From Polyodon spathula (lineage: Eukaryota; Chordata; Actinopteri; Acipenseriformes; Polyodontidae), in the NCBI RefSeq assembly GCF_017654505.1, contig NC_054536.1, forward strand, positions 15,401,794 through 15,465,793: a DNA stretch of 64,000 bases, given 5' to 3'. Below the pieces are notes generated by a model. The model saw only the letters and a list, made by a program, of their open reading frames with translations. It made no database searches and was not told the origin of the DNA. Position numbers and translations under genes: made by a program. This document shows, in pieces, positions 1-13,818 of this stretch; position 1 is the stretch's first letter, and each line of letters starts with the position of its first letter.

Positions 1-3000
1 TTTAACAGTAAAAAATTAAAAATAAATCATTATACTATCACCTTCGACTTACACTTTTGTCAGCGTTATGAAATAAATGTTGATATCAAATGTTCACAGC
101 GGCTGAAGAAACATGATCTATTTTTATATAAGCCCTTAGTACCACAGATTATTAACAATCAAAACTTTGCATTTTGTGTATTTCATTGTGAGCAATAGAC
201 CTGCATATTATTTAAGTGCAGAGGGTTATGCATGTTGTATCTCAGTGATGGCTCTACCCATATGAAAACTATACAATTGTAATTTACTCAGCAAATTGCA
301 TTTTACCATTTCAAAACATTTCAATTTCCCTACATTTTTCATAAGTAAAACTAAACAGGGAAAAGAACACAGAAATTGAATAATATGTAACATATTCAGA
401 TTATAAAATAATATTTTAAACATGTAGCCACAGCCATTGCTGAAAAGATAGAGAAAAAATATATTCTCTGTTATTTAAAATCAACACATTATGGCAGCTG
501 CCACTGTCAAAGAAAAGCCAGCTCAGCCTTATTTACATATCAATGCTTTAGTTAATTTTCAATTGAATTGAGACAGCTCTATTCCTGTATATTGCCCATT
601 TAAAAAATGTTTTCATAAATTCTGCCTTGCCATTTAAAGCTGCATAATCTAAAAATGTCTGCAAAAGTATATACATGTAAACACATCACTAGAAAAAAAA
701 TAATACTGAACTAAACTACTAACATTCTTACCTGTGGCAGGACAGTCATTTGAACAATGACATTCTGCACACAATATAGCATTGCTACTTTATAATAATG
801 AAGCATTTAAAGAAGAGTACTGCACATCACAACACATTAGATTATATTTGGTATAAAAGATAGAACTGATAAAGTGAAAAATTAAATAGTTATAAAATAT
901 TGTTTTAAAAGGCAAATAAAGCTTTCCTCTTGCCTTACCTGTTTCCTCTGTACTCTGAAGTGAGTCAGGATTTGCATCTAGCCTGTAAACACAAGACAAG
1001 GTCAACTGGATTGGGGAGAAATTTCCATGATCGCATTATCCATTTTTCACTCTCAGGAAAACAAAACATCAGCAGCCAAGAGTGAATGTTTTTGAAAACA
1101 TAAGGGAGAACTAAACAAATCACGAGGTCTGATTTGATTTTTCTTCTCCTTCACTTTTATTGTTAGACTATCTCCCACATATTTTTGGAGTGCCAGTGAC
1201 TGGAATGAAAGCAATTTTAATTATTTTTTCATCAATGACCTTTGAATTAGGACTCTTTTTATTAGCAACAAACTATTAGGATTTTAAAATATATAAATAT
1301 ATATTTTTATTTTATAAGATAAAGATCACTAGTGATGCACTCTGTGTTCAGCCACTGGTGAATACTCTCTTGTTTATAGTCTCCTGGAAAAACAGGTTGT
1401 CCATATATATATATATATATCTTATTTATATATATATATCTATATATATATATATATTATATATCTATATATATATAAATGCAATATGCATTTACAAAAA
1501 CGTAATAATTTTGTGCATCAAGTAACGTAGTTTACGGTATATAAGAGTTTCACCAACCGACCACCGCCAAGATTAAAAGCTTGAACAAATTTTTGCCTTT
1601 GACCCATTTGTTTAAATCTCAGCTGGTAGCAGACATAAACATATCTTCTCCAAAAGGCTATATTTCAGGTCCACATTTATTTCTTGTCTATATTAAGTGC
1701 TTAATTAAGTTATAAACCAAGCTCATCATACCGTCTCCATGCTCATAATTCTATATCCAAAAACATTCTTCGATTAATGTCAGACAAACCATAAACATAT
1801 ACCTGTATATACAATGTCTTGCAACTGAAAATGATGTCTTCAAAGGCCTTTGAAATTTGATGGCTTTAACAATATTATATTTGAGTCGGTTAAAAAGTAT
1901 ATATTTGAAACATTGGGCCCTGTTGACAAATCTTTAATTCAGTCCTAATTACCTGTTATATAGATTGCAGAATACAGCAAAACACTAAAATGAAGGTGTG
2001 TCAACATATTAGGCCATTGCTGGTATGTCTCTATTGGTTTCCCGGACTGATTTTAAAGTTATCGTCAAAATATGAAATGTTCTTGGTCTACCTTAAGTGT
2101 TTAAACTAGTCATGCTGCTGAGCTCACACTGGCTGTATGGGTATCTAATATGTCACTTTGGCTCACAGCTTACCTCGTTTGTTGTGGGTTAAAGGGTTGG
2201 GCTGCCCATCCACCACAGTCCACTTCTCTTTGGTTGAAATTAAGGGAGCTCGCTTAGAACTGTCTCTGTCCACAGTCGACAAACAGGAACCTGATGCCAT
2301 TTTTTTCATCTTGATTTGTAGAAACTGGGATCTTCCTTTTGTAAAATAAACTCATTACAGCTATTGTCTGTTGTCATACCTTTATAAAAGTTCAACATAC
2401 TTCACCTAATATTTCCTGATGAGCGTGCTGGTAATAAAACTTGTATCTTTGGGGTAAGATAGGAAACTGTGCTTTTAACTTAAAACAATAGTGTTACTTT
2501 ATTTTATCTCAACCCTGTATCAAAATACCTTAAAGACGTATATGAAAATGCCTCAAAGCCTTGAATTGTTCACGTGAGTATACAGTACATCCTGTTAAAG
2601 TACATGAGCAAACAATGTTCTGAAAGAAATTCACTGAATCCTGTGACTCATTTAAAGCCACAGTTATGTATGTTAACCAATTTTAAAACAACTGCTTAAA
2701 GCAAACAGTTTTAAAACAACTTACTATGCTTATTTAAAAAAAAAATAGACAATATTATTTTAATTATATTAAAAAAGCACACGCAACCAATAAGCTAAAT
2801 GCAAATGAGATTACTTAAAAAATAATACCTGGAAATGCTTTTTATGAAAATCACTGCTAGACAAAACTCTTGTCTCCTAGTAAACCGTTCGTATTTGCAG
2901 TAGTCTGCAATAATTGAAAATAACTTTATAACATAAAATCATAGACTATGATAGATGTTCATTTTCAGGATTGTGAATAGAGATATGCATGTACACTAAG

Positions 3001-3410
3001 CAGTTATAAGCATAGAAGACACCAGCCCACAAACAGGCCTAGGTGTGAGTTGATGAGCACACTCTTGTTAATATTGTTCCAATCATTTTGGTCAACCTAA
3101 AATTCTACTTTTGCCTTAAAAAGAGGAGGATCCATAATGATTGATATAACTTGCAGAGAATAGGGAAGTGGAACTACTACTTTATACAAATGTATGCAAA
3201 GGCTTAAATCCTCAAAGCTCATATTATGTAAGTGTACCTCTCCCATAATGCTATACCAGGGTTAAGACCATCCTAGAAAAACTTTATTATGATAAAAAAA
3301 GATAATCATATACAGTACAAATTCACAATACAATACATATTTTAGGTGACATACATTTTAAGAAAACAGGCCACATAACATTATCCGTGTTTCCACGCAG
3401 CTTAGAAAGC
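1..3410. other. AT-rich non-genic stretch
   Basis: I see no supported gene, RNA gene or full mobile element here. Open frames are short and have no recognisable motifs. The stretch contains one TA microsatellite (separate entry). A segment near 490-590 is less repetitive and compositionally more complex than its surroundings, so it could be conserved non-coding DNA, but nothing proves it. Confidence 0.6.
1401..1483. repeat. Interrupted TA microsatellite
   Basis: Several TA runs are separated by short TATC and TTA interruptions, which suggests an old, partly decayed array. Confidence 0.9.
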
Positions 3411-4195
3411 TCTCTCGCTCTCTCTCTCTGAGGAATATGGGATCGCTGGAGCCTATGAGGAGTTTGAGGAAGCGTAGGGTAGGAGTGTCGTTCGGTTTTT
3501 CGTTTTCGCTTTTTGTTTTACATTAGTTTAAACTGTAACGTTTGATTCTTTAAATTGTTATTAAATAAAATTTGTTGTGTGAGCGTGCGTGTGTGTTTGT
3601 GTGCTGGGGTTTGTGCTGACAGCTAGTCAGCTGAGCCCCAGTGATGAGCTCTCATTCCCAGGGAATGAGAGATTTGACCCGCCGGCACGGCTGTCGCTGT
3701 GTCCCTGACAGTGCGGTGTCGGTGGAAAATTGCTTGCTTGCAATATGCAAGGTAATCGAGGGGGACAGGATTGTTTCTGCGTCCCGGATGAATAAAGGGC
3801 TTGTAATCTTTTTTAAAGATACGCAGGATGTGGATAAACTTGTGCAGGAAGGTTTTGTAGTGCAAGGGAGTTTAGTGCACGTATCGCCCCTTGCAACACC
3901 CTGAAAAAAAAAGTGATTTTATAAAATGTCCCCCCGTTTTTAAGGAACGAATTGCTGGAAAGGGAGCTGAGTAGGTATGGAAAATCTGCTCCCCAATAAA
4001 GTCTATTCCCCTGGGGTGTAAAAGTTCACAATTAAGTCACATCATGTCTTTTAGGAGACAAGTGTATATTTTATTAAACAACCCCGGTTTTGAAATAAAT
4101 GTGGCCTGGACTTTCACAGTAGAAGGAAGCAGCTGTGTGGTGTTTGCAAGCACTGACACCATGCCTTGCTTCAAGTTAGGAGTCCAGGGGCATTA
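3411..4195 (+). mobile_element. Tx1-type LINE, 5' fragment with ORF1 start
   Basis: The fragment begins with a TC-rich and GT-rich leader (3411-3630) followed by an open frame resembling the N-terminus of the ORF1 protein of fish L1/Tx1 LINEs. Downstream of the stop at 3904, codons for a sequence like LRNELLERELSRYGK appear in another frame (about 3930-3985), so at least one frameshift separates them. After about 4195 the similarity is lost and no reverse transcriptase follows, so this is an internally or 3' deleted copy. The family assignment is from recalled motif similarity. Confidence 0.6.
3641..3904 (+). pseudogene. Tx1-type ORF1 N-terminal remnant
   Basis: The frame encodes 87 residues. 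The pattern 'ICKVIEGDRIVSASRMN' followed by 'LVIFFKDTQDVDKLVQEG' matches the first nucleic-acid-binding region of Tx1 ORF1 proteins, which lies before a CCHC knuckle in intact copies. The knuckle is absent here because the frame stops early and shifts. It is a broken transposon gene and not a host gene. Confidence 0.55.
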
Positions 4196-4405
4196 GAGGA
4201 TAAGAGATAATAAAGATAAAATTAACCCTATAACCCTGTCAAACCATCACTGTGTGCAGAGTACTGTTACACTACCTAAGGAAACACATACCTCACCATT
4301 TTGGCATTTTAATACTAAACTATTACAAGATTTCACATTTGTGCAACAGTTTAGAGATTTCTGGAAAATTTGGAGAACAAAAGTCACTTTGGATAAAAAT
4401 GTTTG

Positions 4406-4409
<4 letters not shown>

Positions 4410-4450
<41 letters not shown>
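4410..4450. repeat. TAA microsatellite
   Basis: About 13 uninterrupted AAT units. The poly-isoleucine frame read across it is an artefact. Confidence 0.95.
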
Positions 4451-4451
<1 letters not shown>

Positions 4452-7340
4452 TCTGAAATTAAAAACATGTTATGCCGAAGGTGATTGGCTACTCTTGTAA
4501 TTATGCTGCATGACTGTAAAATGACCAGCCCCTACATAGGTACTACTGTAAAATATTAATTAGGTTATTTGCCTTTAGAACAAGAATTTCTCTAGTTAAA
4601 AAATAAACTACATGGAAACAAACACAACCTAAAAGTACCACCAAAATAGAGTGAGAAAAAGGTGAGGCTGGATTTACTGCCCTTTTATTAGTTTGTTTTA
4701 CAAGGTGATTTAGCTACTTCTGCAACAGTACTTGAAATGCTACCTAAGGTAATACTTCTGGCAACTTGACTGGATTATATTCCACTGAGTTAAACAGTGT
4801 AGAATTGTAATGCTGCCACTGTTTAGGTAATATAAAAAGGGCATTTACATTAGCATACAAGGGTTATGCAAATTCAACAGCTGTTTAGCTCAAATATGTT
4901 TTTCTTACATTGGAGATATTTGAATGGGTCTATTAGTTTATTAAGGCTTAGGAGCTGAAGCTTTCAGGTTAATGGATGTAAAGTACAGTGACTTGCAGTC
5001 AGTTAGAACATAATCACCTTGTCGGATGCAAAAAAAAGTCATAGAGCTTCATATTATCAAGTTTCTTGTGATGTTTTAAGAAAATCAAGCTCAAACATCA
5101 AAGTACTGGAATAATGCTTGTCCAAATTTTCAACAGTCTTTAATCAATTACAGTATATTACCTTGGTTCTAGTTTTGCAAAACCAACATGTGATTTTCTC
5201 CTTTCATAAAAGTTGAATAAACACTGGTGTAAATTCTTGGAAACTATTTGAAAAAAAACAAACAAACAAAAAGCAGTAAAGTAACAAGGTTATTATAAGA
5301 TGTTAAAGAAAGGTCTGCATCTGTTCTATTTTTTATTATTATGTTAAGCTTACTCAGGTGTAAGACAAAGGTTTTACAACTACAATCAGCATGAATCTGT
5401 GCTTTTAGAACACAGGTACTGGGGCTACTTTCTAAAGATACTGTTCAATGGAATGCCTGGGTGTTGCTTTTATTGACTGGAAAATGTTCTGTGTCATATT
5501 AAAATAATACCTGCAGCATATGCAAATAAAGAAACAAAACTGGTTTTACACCAAGATCTCATGGTTCATGTCATTACATTGCACTGGTACTAATATGTCA
5601 CTTTTTGTATTTAGAAAATAAGTATAACATAGCACAGAGCATAACAATACTGGGGTATAGTACTGGTTTGTATTTAAGCACATCAAGCTGTTACTGCTGT
5701 GTTGCCATGTTAACAATGTCTCATCACATACTGTATAACCATTGCCACTGCCCTGTCATTCAAGAGCAATTGAACAGGCTAGCACAGCATATCAAAGGCT
5801 GTGGCCAGCTTATGCAAAATTTTTTTTATTATTTTTACATCTAGCTGTCTATGAAACATACTACAGTGCATTTTCATTAAGCCACATTTGCTTTGCCACA
5901 TTCTATAATATAAAGCAGACACATAAACATATATAAAACTTAGAAAACATGAGAAGCAAATTCAAATTTGCATCTAGGTTAAATAACTGAATGCTAGTGT
6001 TCTTAGAAATTAGATTTAATATACAGTAAATTGCAAGAATATTACAATACCCTGTTACTGTAACAAAAGGGTCTCTGTATGTCTTAAGAAAAAGACAGGG
6101 AATTGCAGTGGCTGAACGAGGATTTTAACAAGAACCATACTAAATGTATTTATTGCCAATAAACATTACAATGCGTACAGAGTTAACAACTCTCCTTGAA
6201 AGAAATCCCTGATTTATATATTTTCCATGTTAAATAAGTAAGCCTTGCATGGCACTGAGGAATAAGGTTCAAGTTAACAAACAGTATGCATTCTTTATTG
6301 TCAGTTTCTACCAGTTACATAACCCACTGTACTATTGACATGAGTGTCTGAATGATCTCCTGAACTAGAGGGTTAGCACAGTATAAACTACTTCCCTAGT
6401 CAGGTAATCATTGATAACGTTACTATTCTAGAATATTGTGCACATATCCTTCTATTGTGCATCTCCCTAACCTGTAACTGAAAACATACTAGTAACAACT
6501 TTAATGTTTGAGAATGCCATTGATAAATTGTTATATTTCTCACCTGCTACATCAAAGGGACGCAAACTCCCCTAACCTCAAAAGCCCCAGTTGTGAGTCG
6601 AAAAGCTGCAGCTACTGCTTTCGACACTTATTCTTTTAGTTTTAACAGTACTGTGATCATTCATATTTTATATACAGTGTAAAACACTTTATGTTGTGGT
6701 CATGGTAAAGGCTATCCACTAAGCCATGTAGTGGGAGAACAATGCAAAGTACTGTTGTTAAAGCTTTACATACAGTGAAGGAATAGTATTAATACCTTAA
6801 AGATATATCCCTTTTGTCTTTGTACGTGTACAGTATTTTGGGAAAGACAGAATGTTTACTCATTTAATCCCATTTACCAACTAACACTTTTAAATAATAG
6901 TAATGCTATCTATAGTGAGGCAATGACAGTAATCAGTTGTAATATCTTTTTTTTTTTTTTTTATCAGAAAACAAAATCATAGCCTTACCTAATGCAAGCT
7001 GGGGTCTTCTACCAGATTGGTTTACTGAAAAAATAGCAAATAGAAGTGAAACTCTTTAGAAAATAGAACTAACTGCGTCATTTCCACCTGAAACTCAGCC
7101 ACAGTGACTGTCTGTGTTCTGTATTTCCCTATCACCACCTAACACCACCCACCTGTCATATGAATAGCAAGGTCTAATCAAATATACACAGACAGGAAGA
7201 GTCTGGAAGTAAAAAAGTAGAAACTGCAGGTGTAACTGCTGTAACAAAAACAAAGATGGTAGTACATTTGAGGGACAGTCTTTGGCACTATTCAATAAAA
7301 AAGGAGTGCAGAAATGTTATGTTTCTATAACTATGACCAA

Positions 7341-7471
7341 AATAGACAGGCAAACAAACACTGACCCACAATAATAGACAGGCAAACAAACACTGACCCA
7401 CAATAATAGACAGGCAAACAAACACTGACCCACAATAATAGACAGGCAAACAAACACACTGACCCACAGCA
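7341..7471. repeat. 32-bp minisatellite, 4 copies
   Basis: Copies begin at 7341, 7373, 7405 and 7437, an exact 32-bp spacing, each starting AATAGACAGGCAAACAAACA. The last copy has an extra CA. The copies are otherwise nearly identical, so the array is young or homogenised. Confidence 0.9.
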
Positions 7472-7664
7472 AGTATCGTGCTGACATGTTTCTACACAAG
7501 TAGCAATTGTTATCTTTCATTTAGTTTTTATTTCTCCTTCTCTCCCCGTTCTCCACCACTGACACACACACACCTTGAGTGAGAAATGTCTGCCTTTTTG
7601 ATACAGCTGTGCCGGTACTATTGTTAATCAAATTAAATGGCACATGAGGAAATTCAGTTAGCTA

Positions 7665-7682
7665 CCCCCCCCCCCCCCCCCC
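7665..7682. repeat. Poly-C run
   Basis: A homopolymer of about 18 cytosines. Its length in the assembly may be unreliable. Confidence 0.9.
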
Positions 7683-9033
7683 ATAGTTTCCCATGTTTAG
7701 TAATGTGCTTTACAATAATTTGCTATCGCAATTCTTACCTATGCTTTGCCATGCTTTCACTGTGCTTTATTACACTTTGTTATGCTTTTACTACGGGAAA
7801 CTTTTATATAAGGGTTGATATAAAAATATGTGAAAGAATATGTAAATATGTGAACTCCTGTCAAGGCAGATTATTATGGATTAACCCCACAGACTTATAC
7901 AACGTTGTGTGGCAAGCAAGACATTCTACAGTGGTCCGGGATTCCTTATTAGGGCACTGTTTCCCAAAAGCTACTTTAACCTAACATAGACTGTGAGAGC
8001 ATTATAGGAGGGCATTATAGTCTGGTAGATATAGATAGGTACGAGTATAGACATGGTCATGCAGACACGGTTAACTAACAAGGTAATACCCTATAACTGG
8101 TGAACAGTGCCTTGATTGTTATTTTCATTGACAGATTTATGTATCTTTTCAATGTTTTGCTTTCCTTCCATTACTTTTTTCTAAAGCTAGACACCTGAAT
8201 GTTCTGCAGTCATCTACCGTGTGGCAGCGCCCTGCAGTCCAGAGACTTGACGAATGGATCAAAGTCCTGAGGTTTCCAATGTTTCTAATGTTAGCACCCA
8301 AGCAATCCCATTCCCTGTGGTGTGGAGTGAGCCCATCATCTGTCGCTTTTAGAAGTCTGTCCTTCAACCCGAGGACCATGAAAATCTGCACCTCCATATA
8401 TTTCTAATAAATTCTGCTTCTAAGTAGAACTGAATTTGAATTGACGTCATTTAGACTAGAATGTCTTCAAATGATTATTAACTTTTGTTTTTATTGTATT
8501 TAAGAAACAATATGCAAAGCCACTCATGTAAATGTTATGCGTGGATCCTTGAAAAGTAACCAGTAACACATGAAAGAAGCTGTGCTCTCTTGCAAAAATA
8601 ATAAAATCAGTGTTATTCAAAAATTTAATTATTCCTGTCTCCTTACTTCTAAGTTAATATATGCTAAAATAAAAACAAAATGACTGGACTATTACAAGCT
8701 GTAGATTTGTAATGTATCTGTTTAATAAACAGATACATACCATTGTTTCTACAGTTTTAAAGATAACCTTAAAAGAACACAAGATGTTTAAGACAAGAAT
8801 CCTAGCATACCCACACTTGCCACAGGTGTCTAATTTTAAACGGTGTCTGATATCAGTTAATCTAACAAACAACCCAATTAACTTTAATTAATCTAATTAA
8901 CGGCAGTTGGAAAATGTACTGTAGCAGTGCACCGCCAAGCTTGACTACAATGCTAAAGCCTGAATAGTACTAAGTAGGCAAAGTTACTTGAGCAAAACTG
9001 TTGTTTAAATAATTGAGAGGGTTTATTATCTAT

Positions 9034-10562
9034 TACAGTGGTTTGCAGAAGTATTCCCCTCCTATCAATAATGTTACATTTTGTTGAATTACAAATAATT
9101 ATACACAGTTTTTCAAACAAACTTTTTTTTTATTCAAAGCTGTAGTGATTAAACTGAACATTGTTATATGAGGAGGTTAAATGTCAGCAAAACTTGCAAA
9201 GAAAATATACAAAATGAATTTACTGTTGCACAAGTATTCAACCCTTTAAGTCAGTACTTGGTAGAAGCACCTTTTGCAGAAATTACTGCTATGAGTCGTT
9301 TTGGATAGGTCTCTACTAGCTTTGCACAGTAGCATGGTGAACTTTTTACCCATTCTTCACGGGAAAATTGTTCCAGTTCAAATAAGTTTGTTGGAGATAG
9401 TCGATGGATTGCAATCTTCAAGTATTGCCATAAATTTTCGATTGGATTCAAGTCAAGACTTTGACTGGGTCACTCAAGAACATTAACTTTCTTCTTGTTT
9501 AACCACTCCAGTGTGGCTTTGGCTTTGTGCTTCAGGTTATTGCCCTGCTGAAATGTAAATTTCCTCCCCAGTTTCAGAGTCTCAAACAGGTTTTCCTCAA
9601 GGATTCGCCTGTACTTTGCACCATCCATTCTCCCCTCTATCCTGACGAGCTTCTCAGTCCCTGCTGAAGAGAAGCATCCCCATGAGATGACGCTGTCACC
9701 ACCATGTTTGACAGTTGGGCTGGTGTTGACTGGGTGATTGCAGTGTTGGACTTGTGCCAGACTTAATGCTTGGAATTTAGACTGAAATGTAAAATTTTTG
9801 TCTCGTCTGACCACAAAACCATTTTCCACATGTCTGCAGTATCATCTACATGCTTTTTCGCAAATGCAGGGACTGGTTTATTGTTGATGTGTGAGCACTG
9901 ATTCCCATCTCAGACACCAAACTTTTCAGATCTCTCAAGGTCATTGTTGGCTTCAGAGTGACATCCCAAACCAGTTTCCTGCTTGCCCGGCTGCTCAGTT
10001 TGGGAGAGCAACCTGATCTGGGTAGCGTCTGGGTGGTATGATGCATCTTCCACTTCTTAATGATGGACTTCACTGATAATCAGCACCTTTGTAATTTTCT
10101 TGTACCCTTCTCCTTCTCTGTGCCTCTCTCCCACTTTATTCCTGACTTATTTCGAAAGCTCCTTTGTCTTCATGATTGCTTTGTTGGATCACTATGTGAG
10201 TTGCAGCTTGAAAGTCTTTATATACCCGAGGGAAATTATCTACACATTAAACCTTTAAGTACACACAGGCTGAAACCATTTCACTAATTGTGTGACCTTT
10301 CAAACAAATAATTTGCACCTGGGCTGATTTAGGGCAGCAGTAGCAAAGGGGTTGAATACTTATTCAACTGAGATTCAACTGTTTTTCTCTGTAAATCTTA
10401 CTTATTTATATTCTATATGCATTTTTTAACGTGGAGTAGTTTGTGTAGATTCTACATGTAAAGTCTAATTTGAAAGCGATGTGGAGCACGCTCAGGTGCC
10501 AACAAAATGTGAAAACTTTGCGGGGGGAGGGGGGGGGGAATACTTCTGCAAACCACTGTGTA
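9034..10562 (-). mobile_element. Tc1-like DNA transposon, decayed
   Basis: The ends form a terminal inverted repeat: CAGTGGTTTGCAGAAG begins at 9036 and its reverse complement ends at 10558. A TA lies at 9034-9035 on the left. On the right the end is followed by TG then TA, consistent with a target TA that has mutated or slipped. The transposase is on the reverse strand and is broken. The length of about 1.5 kb fits the family. Cut-and-paste movement into TA is the known mechanism. This copy is dead. Confidence 0.93.
9251..10073 (-). pseudogene. Tc1 transposase remnant
   Basis: Pieces run from right to left. At 10073-9846 lies a helix-turn-helix-like N-terminal region. At 9829-9470 lies the catalytic core with [16 protein letters not shown] and the block [12 protein letters not shown]. 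At 9451-9251 lies the C-terminus with NPIENLWQYLK, EEWVK and KRLIAVI. Family members have QQDNDPKHT at the second catalytic Asp. Here that Asp is Gly (codon at 9542-9544). A tryptophan codon has become TGA between VLE and PSQS, just before NPIEN. The glutamate of the third catalytic position (NPIEN) is kept. Frame breaks lie near 9460 and 9840. Confidence 0.93.
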
Positions 10563-11849
10563 TGACAAGTGGAACCTGTCTTCCATTCACCCTTATTGGG
10601 CTTCCAAATTCAGTTATTCTGTGATAACAAAACAGTTCCGACAGACAAATGTCATAGAATCCAAAGTGACAAACAACACAATGACTAATTCAGCACATAA
10701 CATTTGGAGTCAACATATAAAATCCTCGGCACTGTCTTGGATTTCATCTATTCCTGAAGTTACAAAATTAAAAACTGCTGTGAAGAGCATACAGGGGTTG
10801 AAAAAAAAAAACACACACACCTGCCACATAACAGTGTGAATAGGATCTATGGCCCCATAGACAGCTAGGTGATTCTAAAGTTAGCAGTTAGTAGTAGTAC
10901 AGAGATGCAGATTTTATTAAACAAATTATAACAAACTAATCAGTCAAGTGAGGGACACACCATTCATGCAGAGGTGTATGCTTCATATATAACCTCCATG
11001 TACATTACAATGGATGTTATATAAGATCTGTTGAAGTGAATAGCTTTTTCATGGTACAAAACGTATGATGAACAAATTGGTGTATACTTGAATCTGACAC
11101 ATACATAGACCCTTAAAGGAATAATCATTCAAAAGCAGTTAAATGGTGTTTGGACAACAAATCTGAAGCCTCGTGCAAATAAAAAACTCTAAATGACATT
11201 ATGTAAGAATGTGACATCAACGTAGAGTCTTCTGTACTTACTGTAATATTAAAGCATTGGGAACAGTACAACACAAGGATGCTGCCCTTGACTTCCAAGG
11301 ACTACCCAATGTCTACATAATATTCCTGTACCAGAAACGGAATACTTCCTCTCAGACTGGATCCCAATTCTGCCTGTCTTCCAATAAAAGGGTGGACCCA
11401 GAACTCTTTGCTATACCCTTTATATGTGGTTAATATTAACTCACTTTTTATTGCTGTTGACATTTCTTCCAGTGTCTAAATGCAATATTTACAGTAAATG
11501 TGTAATATTTAGTATTGCCAACATATCAAAATCTCCTCTTTCACCATTAGATGTCACTAAAGCACCAGTCTGTTGATCAATCCCACCAAGTCCCAATGAA
11601 TTGCATATATTTTTTATGGCTGAAATTTATTGGTATTTCCTTTACAATGTCCTGTGTGTATTATGAATTTGAATTATACACAGTGATGCAACAATTACTG
11701 TATTATTCTATATAGTGATGCAATGTGTCACATTTATACCAGCAGAGGGCCTTAACTGAAATGGAGAAGCTTTCTGAAACAAATACACCAAAACTGTACA
11801 GGTATATGGGGCTGACACTGCCTCTACAGCTCAAGTATTACACTCAAGC

Positions 11850-11901
11850 TATTATTAGTAGTAGTAGTAGTAGTAGTCATAGTAGTAGTAGTAGTAGTAA
11901 A
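11850..11901. repeat. TAG microsatellite
   Basis: AGT units with one CAT interruption near 11879. Confidence 0.9.
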
Positions 11902-11968
11902 AATATTTAAAATGTATGATATTTCTAAAAAATAAAATAAAAAAACGCATCTAATTTTCACATTATTT

Positions 11969-12046
<78 letters not shown>
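11969..12046. repeat. Compound TG then TA microsatellite
   Basis: A short TG run continues directly into more than 30 TA units. Confidence 0.95.
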
Positions 12047-12050
<4 letters not shown>

Positions 12051-12633
12051 TGACTATTATACCAATTTATATTGTGTACAGTTTTCTTAGTTTAATTTTA
12101 AATTTTTTTTTTTTCATTTTTACAGCAGCAGGGTTATTTTTATTAGTCCCCTAATTTTGGAGTTTATCGTAATATCTGTCATTTGATTTGTATACCTAAA
12201 TATCAGTAGGCTGATCTCCCTTCCCATCCACCACCTCACCAAAAATGAATGCTTAGAAACACATTTAATTCGGATTTGGATGGAATGTTGTTTATAATTG
12301 CTATACCTTTCAGAATTGCTTAGATGTTCAAACAGCCTGTGACTGCTAATTTATTTACGCAACAGCTGTTACTGTGAACCTACAACCTGTTTGTTTTTTC
12401 CTTCTCAGAAAACTTGGATAATGTTCCTGATCATAAACAGATGTAGGAAACCGAATTATGTGCAAAGCAAATAAAGTATATATTTTAACTAGCTGCAATT
12501 TTTTCATAAATTCTGAAAACTCCTAAATATGTTTCACAGCAGATAGTATATGTCACATGCTGCCTTTTGCCATTACAATTATATTTTTCAGATTGTTTTT
12601 TAATAGAATGTTCACTAACAAAGAAGATTAGTC

Positions 12634-12745
<112 letters not shown>

Positions 12746-13742
12746 TATATGGTAGTGGGGACCACTTACTGTGTGACCTCTGAGAAATTATACATAATTT
12801 GCCTTTTCCACTAGATGGCAATAACCTTACAGCACTCAGAAAAACTGGACCAGCTGATGCAGTTTATGACCACTCTCTTCTAGCACAGAATCTTAACACC
12901 CATCATCAAGGGAAACTATAGCTATTAGGGCTGTTTAATATTTATGCTAATGATGGTAAGAGTTTAGGATCAACTTTACCAGTTGTGCACAGGCCAGACT
13001 AGTTACTCTTTAGTAAATATTAATTAATATGACCTATTCACAAAGATTCCTTTTTCTTTTCTTTAGTTGTTTTGGTTCCTTAAAGTTCAATATTCTTTAA
13101 AGTATTCAGTATATTTTCTGGGTTCTGGCTTTTTCATACTAGAAGAGTTTCGAGTAACTATTTAATTAAACAATAAAACATAGCCATTATTAAATAAATA
13201 CCAGATCGTTTTTTAATGCACTGCTCCATCTCTATAATGCTGTAGTTGGGAGCCGTAGGTAAGACACCATGGAAATTGTCGAATAATGAGAGTACAAGTG
13301 CTACTGTAATGACAGTATGGGGAAAACGGAAAACATTGCCATACTGCCTTATAACCTATATATTATAGTTTTATGTATTCTTTTATTGTTTTGAAATGAA
13401 TAAAGTCTTGTTATTGCCTGCAAATATCTCTCATGGTTCTTTTTAAAAAATAAGAGAAACTAAAAGCCAATGTAAGAACCTTTCACAGCTCAAGCTGGGT
13501 GTTTAGTATCTATTCTATTAAAGAAGCTGCAGCTAGCAGCAGGTTGAAAAGATCACAGTTTCATTTCTAGTCGTAATGTTACAGTACATATATGCTTATA
13601 ACAAGTAATGAGGTTGCAAACAAACTGGAGTGACCATCCTAAATTAACACACAGCAGGGCTTTAGAATGCTGGATTCCTACAGATGTCTGTTTCTCGATT
13701 GCAAAGGAACAAATTTCTGTAGTTAACATTCACCCCCTCCAA

Positions 13743-13746
<4 letters not shown>

Positions 13747-13815
<69 letters not shown>
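13747..13815. repeat. TA microsatellite
   Basis: About 34 uninterrupted TA units. Confidence 0.95.

Positions 13816-13818
<3 letters not shown>

Larger units (their letters stand above)
4196..9033. other. Non-genic stretch with simple repeats
   Basis: No gene is supported. The stretch holds a TAA array, a 32-bp minisatellite and a poly-C run (separate entries). At 8160-8400 there is a more complex segment with frames on both strands (82 aa reverse, 62 aa forward) whose origin I cannot name. It may be an old repeat. Confidence 0.5.

Noticed and set aside
3623..3865. 80-aa reverse frame
   Set aside because: It overlaps the forward Tx1 ORF1 remnant, which has family motifs; the reverse frame has none.
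6541..6625. tRNA-like GTGAGTCGAAAAG word
   Set aside because: It could not be folded by eye into a cloverleaf and lacks a proper A box.
8149..8407. Opposed 82-aa and 62-aa frames as a small gene
   Set aside because: No recognisable motif on either strand and no conserved context; possibly an old repeat.
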